This document shows, one piece after another, positions 61,186 through 64,000 of a stretch of 64,000 bases of DNA (position 1 is the first letter of the stretch; each line of letters starts with the position of its first letter). The stretch comes from Rhizobium sp. NRK18 (lineage in GTDB: Bacteria > Pseudomonadota > Alphaproteobacteria > Rhizobiales > Rhizobiaceae): assembly GCF_024385575.1 (NCBI RefSeq), contig NZ_JANFMV010000004.1, positions 124,001 through 188,000 on the forward strand, given 5' to 3'. The translations under genes were made by a program, and so were the position numbers. Below the pieces are notes generated by a model that worked only from the letters and a program-made list of their open reading frames with translations, ran no database searches and had not been told where the DNA came from.

Positions 61186-61434
61186 TTACTGGCCGGTGCC
61201 GCTTTCCACGGCATAGGCGGACTGCAACTCCAGCTGCACGGCCTGCATGAAGAGGCCGGCCTGCCGCGAGATTTCCGCTTCACTGACATTCTGCTCTCTC
61301 AGCGCTGACGCAAGTGCACTCATCTCGGTCCGCCAGAATGCGTTCGCAGCCTCGCCATGGAGCCCGAGAAGAGTTTCTGCGCAGCGTCTTACCTCCGCAA
61401 TGCGCCGATGGGCTGGGAATTGAACGAGTGTCAT
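61186..61434 (-). CDS. Small protein resembling the rhizobial DUF6074 family
   Basis: 82-aa soluble protein without signal or membrane segment. It has an FPAHRRIAEVRRCAETL start, then AFWRTEM and a helical C-terminal half (EISRQAGLFMQAVQLEL). This layout resembles DUF6074 proteins of Rhizobiales, whose function is unknown. GGAG precedes the ATG. It is a single gene between two terminator/operator regions; coding potential is supported by the family resemblance and the start signal only. Confidence 0.6.
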   Translation of the reverse strand: MTLVQFPAHRRIAEVRRCAETLLGLHGEAANAFWRTEMSALASALREQNVSEAEISRQAGLFMQAVQLELQSAYAVESGTGQ

Positions 61435-61531
61435 GGCGTCTCCGGTACCAAAGGGAATCAGTCTGTCCCGAGACTATTGACGCCAAGGGTTCACAATTGG
61501 TGAACTTCGCCGTGAGCCGGCCACGCGACGG

Positions 61532-62449
61532 CTAGGGCAGCCGATCAAGCTTCGCGTCGCCGAGGAGCTTGGCAAGCCAGTCGACGAAGACGCGCACCTT
61601 GTTGCTCAAATGGCGGGTCGGCGGATAGACGACATAGAGCGGCAGAGGCTCCCGGTTCCAGTCCGGGCATAGCTGCACCAGTTCCCCGGTCTCGAGCGCA
61701 TCGCCGATCATGAACAGGGGAAGCTGCGCGATGCCGAGGCCGGCACGCACCGCCGTCATGTAGCTGCGCGCGTCGTTGACGGAGACAATGTAGCGGCCGT
61801 CTATCTCTAGCTCGCTTTCCCCGTCCTTGCGAAACTCCAGCGGCAATATGCGGTTCGTTTCGGCACGCAGGTAATTGACGCAGTAATGGTCCTTCTCGAT
61901 GTCTCTCGGATGCTGCGGAACGCCGAACCTTTCCAGATACAGAGGGGACGCGCAGGTGATCAGGGCAACTTCGGCCACCCGCCGCGCAATCAGCGACTGG
62001 TCGGCAGGCGTTCCCCCGCGCAGGGCGCAGTCGACGTTTTCGGCCAGATAGTCGACAGTGCGGTCGCCGACGCCGAGGTCGATGCGGATGTCGGGATATT
62101 TCTGGTAGAAATCGCAGAGCGCCGGGATGACGATCCAGTCTGCAAATGCGCCGGCCATCTCGACGCGCAGACGACCGCTCGCCAGCCCGTGCGAGGTCGA
62201 AAGGCTGCTGTCGAGCTCCTCGAGTTCGGATACGATCTGCACCGCGCGCTCGTAGTAGAGCGCGCCGTCGGTCGTCACCATCACGCGGCGGGTGGTGCGG
62301 TTGAGCAACTTCGTCTGCAGATGGGATTCGAGCCCCTGGATAAGCGTGCTGACCGTTGCCTTCGGCATCCTGAGGGCTTCCGCGGCGCGGGAGAAATTGC
62401 CCGTTTCGACCACACGAATGAAGGCGCGCATTGCCGACAGTTGATCCAT
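61532..62449 (-). CDS. LysR family transcriptional regulator
   Basis: 305-aa regulator with an N-terminal winged helix (2-62, NFSRAAEALRMPKATVSTLIQGLE) and a standard LysR effector domain. The sequence falls in the CrgA/AaeR-like group, often linked to efflux or oxidoreductase genes. GGAGAGG precedes the ATG. It is divergent from the hydrolase-like gene and RND adaptor, with a perfect LysR-type dyad between them. Confidence 0.92.
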   Translation of the reverse strand: MDQLSAMRAFIRVVETGNFSRAAEALRMPKATVSTLIQGLESHLQTKLLNRTTRRVMVTTDGALYYERAVQIVSELEELDSSLSTSHGLASGRLRVEMAGAFADWIVIPALCDFYQKYPDIRIDLGVGDRTVDYLAENVDCALRGGTPADQSLIARRVAEVALITCASPLYLERFGVPQHPRDIEKDHYCVNYLRAETNRILPLEFRKDGESELEIDGRYIVSVNDARSYMTAVRAGLGIAQLPLFMIGDALETGELVQLCPDWNREPLPLYVVYPPTRHLSNKVRVFVDWLAKLLGDAKLDRLP

Positions 62450-62489
62450 CGTCGATTACCTCTCCATCTTGCGCTGCACTATTATCCCG

Positions 62490-62514
62490 AATTTTGAACA
62501 CTGAAATCAAAATT
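62490..62514. promoter_or_regulatory. LysR-type operator in the divergent promoter region
   Basis: AATTTTGA (62490-62497) and TCAAAATT (62507-62514) form a perfect 8-bp inverted repeat with a 9-base spacer, fitting T-N11-A. It lies 41 bases from the LysR start and about 100 bases from the hydrolase-like gene. Confidence 0.65.
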
Positions 62515-62616
62515 GGTTAGCTTGTACGTATAATTGAACAACGATACATTTTCCATCGAATTAGCAGATCGTGTGGATCTGCGCTGTGTTTTCCGATCAA
62601 GCCAAGGCCCAAGTCG

Positions 62617-63426
62617 ATGACGGTGGTGGTAAAGGATATGTTGCTGGACAAGGTGCCCCTCGGGCCCGTGTCTGCACGCGTCTACCAGGGCGCCGAAATC
62701 GCCAAGGGACCGCCTGTCATCCTGTTCTTTCACGGCGGTGCGTTTCTCGAGCGCGGGCTGAAGGACAATTCCGTGGCGTATTGCCTGGCAGGCACGGGCG
62801 CCATCGTTGTCGCACCCGACTACAACGCGCCGCTCGGCAACGCCTTTCCCAAGCCGCTCGAAGTCGGCTTCTCGATCCTCTCCTATCTCGCCAAGAAGCG
62901 CGCCGGATTGGGCGATCGGAAATCGCTTCTGTTTCTCTGTGGCACGGAAGCCGGAGGCAATGTTGCGGCCGGCGTCGCCCTCAAGGCCCGCGATCACTAC
63001 GCCAACGAGCTCGATGGCCAGATCCTGATCTCTCCTCTCGTCGATCCTTTCATGGGTTCGACCTCCATCCGCAAGGCGGACGAGATTGGCATGCGCGAGC
63101 GCTGGAGCGAGGGCTGGAGCCAGTATCTGAGCGGCGGCATGTGCCATCCTTACGCCGCTCCATGCCTCTGTTCGCGCTTGTCGGGCGTTGCACCCGCTCT
63201 CGTGCTGACCGCAGAGGACGATCCGCTTTGCGACGAGACGCTTGGCTATGCCGACCGTCTTCGGCAGGGCGGAACCAAAGTTCGCCAGCATGTCCTCCCC
63301 GCCGGGACCGGCTGGCCATCCATTTATGGCGGGAAAACCGAGCATGCCCCGACGTGGCAGGAGAGCCTCGCCGGTTTTTTCAGAACCTTTGCTGGGGACA
63401 TCAGCCAGAAATTGCTTTGCAAATAA
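62617..63426 (+). CDS. Alpha/beta-hydrolase-fold protein lacking catalytic Ser and His (HSL-like pseudoenzyme)
   Basis: 269-aa protein of the hormone-sensitive-lipase/acetyl-esterase family. The oxyanion motif HGG is at 39-41 and the acid Asp at about 202 (AEDDPLCDE). The nucleophile elbow reads G-T-E-A-G-G (109-114), with Glu111 in place of Ser, and the expected catalytic His near residue 232 is replaced (PAGTGW). The normal esterase reaction therefore looks impossible. It is the first gene before an RND adaptor, 44 bases upstream, so a binding or accessory role in efflux is possible. The ATG at 62617 has AAGG upstream. Confidence 0.82.
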   Translation: MTVVVKDMLLDKVPLGPVSARVYQGAEIAKGPPVILFFHGGAFLERGLKDNSVAYCLAGTGAIVVAPDYNAPLGNAFPKPLEVGFSILSYLAKKRAGLGDRKSLLFLCGTEAGGNVAAGVALKARDHYANELDGQILISPLVDPFMGSTSIRKADEIGMRERWSEGWSQYLSGGMCHPYAAPCLCSRLSGVAPALVLTAEDDPLCDETLGYADRLRQGGTKVRQHVLPAGTGWPSIYGGKTEHAPTWQESLAGFFRTFAGDISQKLLCK

Positions 63427-63437
63427 ATTGATCAGTC

Positions 63438-63455
63438 GCGTCCGTTCACGGACGC
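63438..63455 (+). other. Hairpin just upstream of the RND adaptor ribosome site
   Basis: GCGTCCG (63438-63444) and CGGACGC (63449-63455) form a perfect 7-bp stem with a TTCA loop, directly followed by AAGGAG. It could attenuate transcription or affect ribosome access between the two genes. Confidence 0.5.
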
Positions 63456-63470
63456 AAGGAGATTAGATAG

Positions 63471-64000
63471 ATGACATCCTTTGGGAAACGCTGGGCCCTT
63501 GCGGGCGCCGGCATGGGCTTGGCTGCGTCCGTTTTGGCCGCAACGCTCTATTTCGATTCACCGATGACCGCAACAGCAACCGAGACCGGCACGCCGGCGG
63601 CCCCTCCGGCCGTGCCCGTCACCGTGGCAGTGGTCGGCAGCAAGGACATCAGGACCTGGGAAGAATTTTCCGGCCGTCTCGAAGCCGTCGACGATGTGCA
63701 GATACGCTCGCGCGTCGCCGGGGCCATCCAGTCGGTGGAATTCCACGAAGGCGCGCTCGTGAAGGCGGGCGACCTGCTCTTCACCATCGATCCGGCTCCC
63801 TATCAGGCAGCCGTTGCCCAGATCCAGGGCCAGGTCGCCTCGGCGGAAGCGCGGCTGAACCTTGCTCGCATCGAACTGGAACGCGGCCACAAGCTTTCCG
63901 ACAACAAGACCATTTCGCAAAGCGAGCTGGACCAGCGTCAGAATGCTTTCGCCGAAGCCCAGGCAGGCCTGCAGACAGCCAAGGCAGCGCTGCAGGCGGC
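63471..64000 (+). CDS. RND efflux pump periplasmic adaptor (AcrA/MexA family), 3' end beyond window
   Basis: Partial gene, about 176 codons seen, open to the window end. After an N-terminal membrane/signal segment (about 8-28) it shows the membrane-fusion-protein pattern: TWEEFSGRLEAVDDVQIRSRV (quoted in part: FSGRLEAVDDVQIRSRV), the lipoyl half GALVKAGDLLFTIDPAPY, and the start of the coiled-coil hairpin (AEARLNLARIELERG). The adaptor links an inner-membrane RND pump to an outer-membrane channel; the pump gene should follow outside the window. AAGGAG precedes the ATG at 63471. The upstream LysR gene probably controls it. Confidence 0.9.
   Translation, partial: MTSFGKRWALAGAGMGLAASVLAATLYFDSPMTATATETGTPAAPPAVPVTVAVVGSKDIRTWEEFSGRLEAVDDVQIRSRVAGAIQSVEFHEGALVKAGDLLFTIDPAPYQAAVAQIQGQVASAEARLNLARIELERGHKLSDNKTISQSELDQRQNAFAEAQAGLQTAKAALQA

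Overview
The window is GC-rich, densely coded DNA with no rRNA, tRNA, insertion sequence, phage or CRISPR signal. It looks like the accessory genome (large plasmid, chromid or variable chromosome segment) of a member of the Rhizobiaceae. Grounds are the many ABC and TRAP importers paired with local regulators, a RirA-type iron box (TGA-N9-TCA) before a hydroxamate-siderophore uptake operon, a NodD-like LysR regulator, and a small protein resembling the rhizobial DUF6074 family. The genus cannot be fixed from sequence alone.

Layout. 129-3061 (-): polar amino-acid ABC importer. 3260-3790 (+): exported lipocalin. 3829-10311: AfuABC-like importer plus an inositol-monophosphatase-family enzyme, with a divergent LacI regulator and two matching operators. 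10548-17198: TonB receptor and FhuF-like reductase (+) facing an fhuCDB operon (-). 17385-25709: operon of ACMSD-like decarboxylase, extradiol dioxygenase, FAD hydroxylase, FAH-family enzyme and a TRAP importer, with a divergent GntR regulator. 25741-33559: operon of outer-membrane protein, MFS carrier, stilbene-cleaving-type oxygenase, GST, GlcG-like protein and aromatic aldehyde dehydrogenase, divergent from a NodD-like LysR gene. 33599-36107: mobA/mobR (3-hydroxybenzoate 4-hydroxylase and its MarR regulator). 36185-39100: second TRAP importer. 39334-44968: tandem-HTH LysR regulator and dehydrogenase (-), divergent from galB, an extradiol dioxygenase, galC and galD (+). 45254-51364 (+): GntR regulator, PLP-dependent C-S lyase-family enzyme and a CUT1 ABC importer. 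51404-58755: second CUT1 importer with a sugar isomerase/epimerase and a Gfo/Idh/MocA oxidoreductase, under a divergent LacI regulator with two operators. 58824-61082: AraC regulator and MFS efflux protein. 61186-64000: DUF6074-like protein, LysR regulator, a hydrolase-fold protein lacking its catalytic residues, and the start of an RND-pump adaptor cut by the window end. Nothing was recognised in 1-128, and no gene-free stretch exceeds 300 bases.

How it fits together. The block from 17.4 to 45 kb reads as an aromatic-compound catabolic island. A lignostilbene-dioxygenase-type enzyme would split stilbenes into hydroxybenzaldehydes, and a NahF-like dehydrogenase would oxidise these to hydroxybenzoates. 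MobA would hydroxylate 3-hydroxybenzoates, and two different type I extradiol dioxygenases are available for ring opening. One sits beside an ACMSD-like decarboxylase and a FAH-family enzyme. The other sits inside galBCD, which takes 4-oxalomesaconate to pyruvate and oxaloacetate. The classical LigAB/GalA, LigC and LigI enzymes are absent from the window, which makes the dioxygenase in the gal operon the most interesting gene here.
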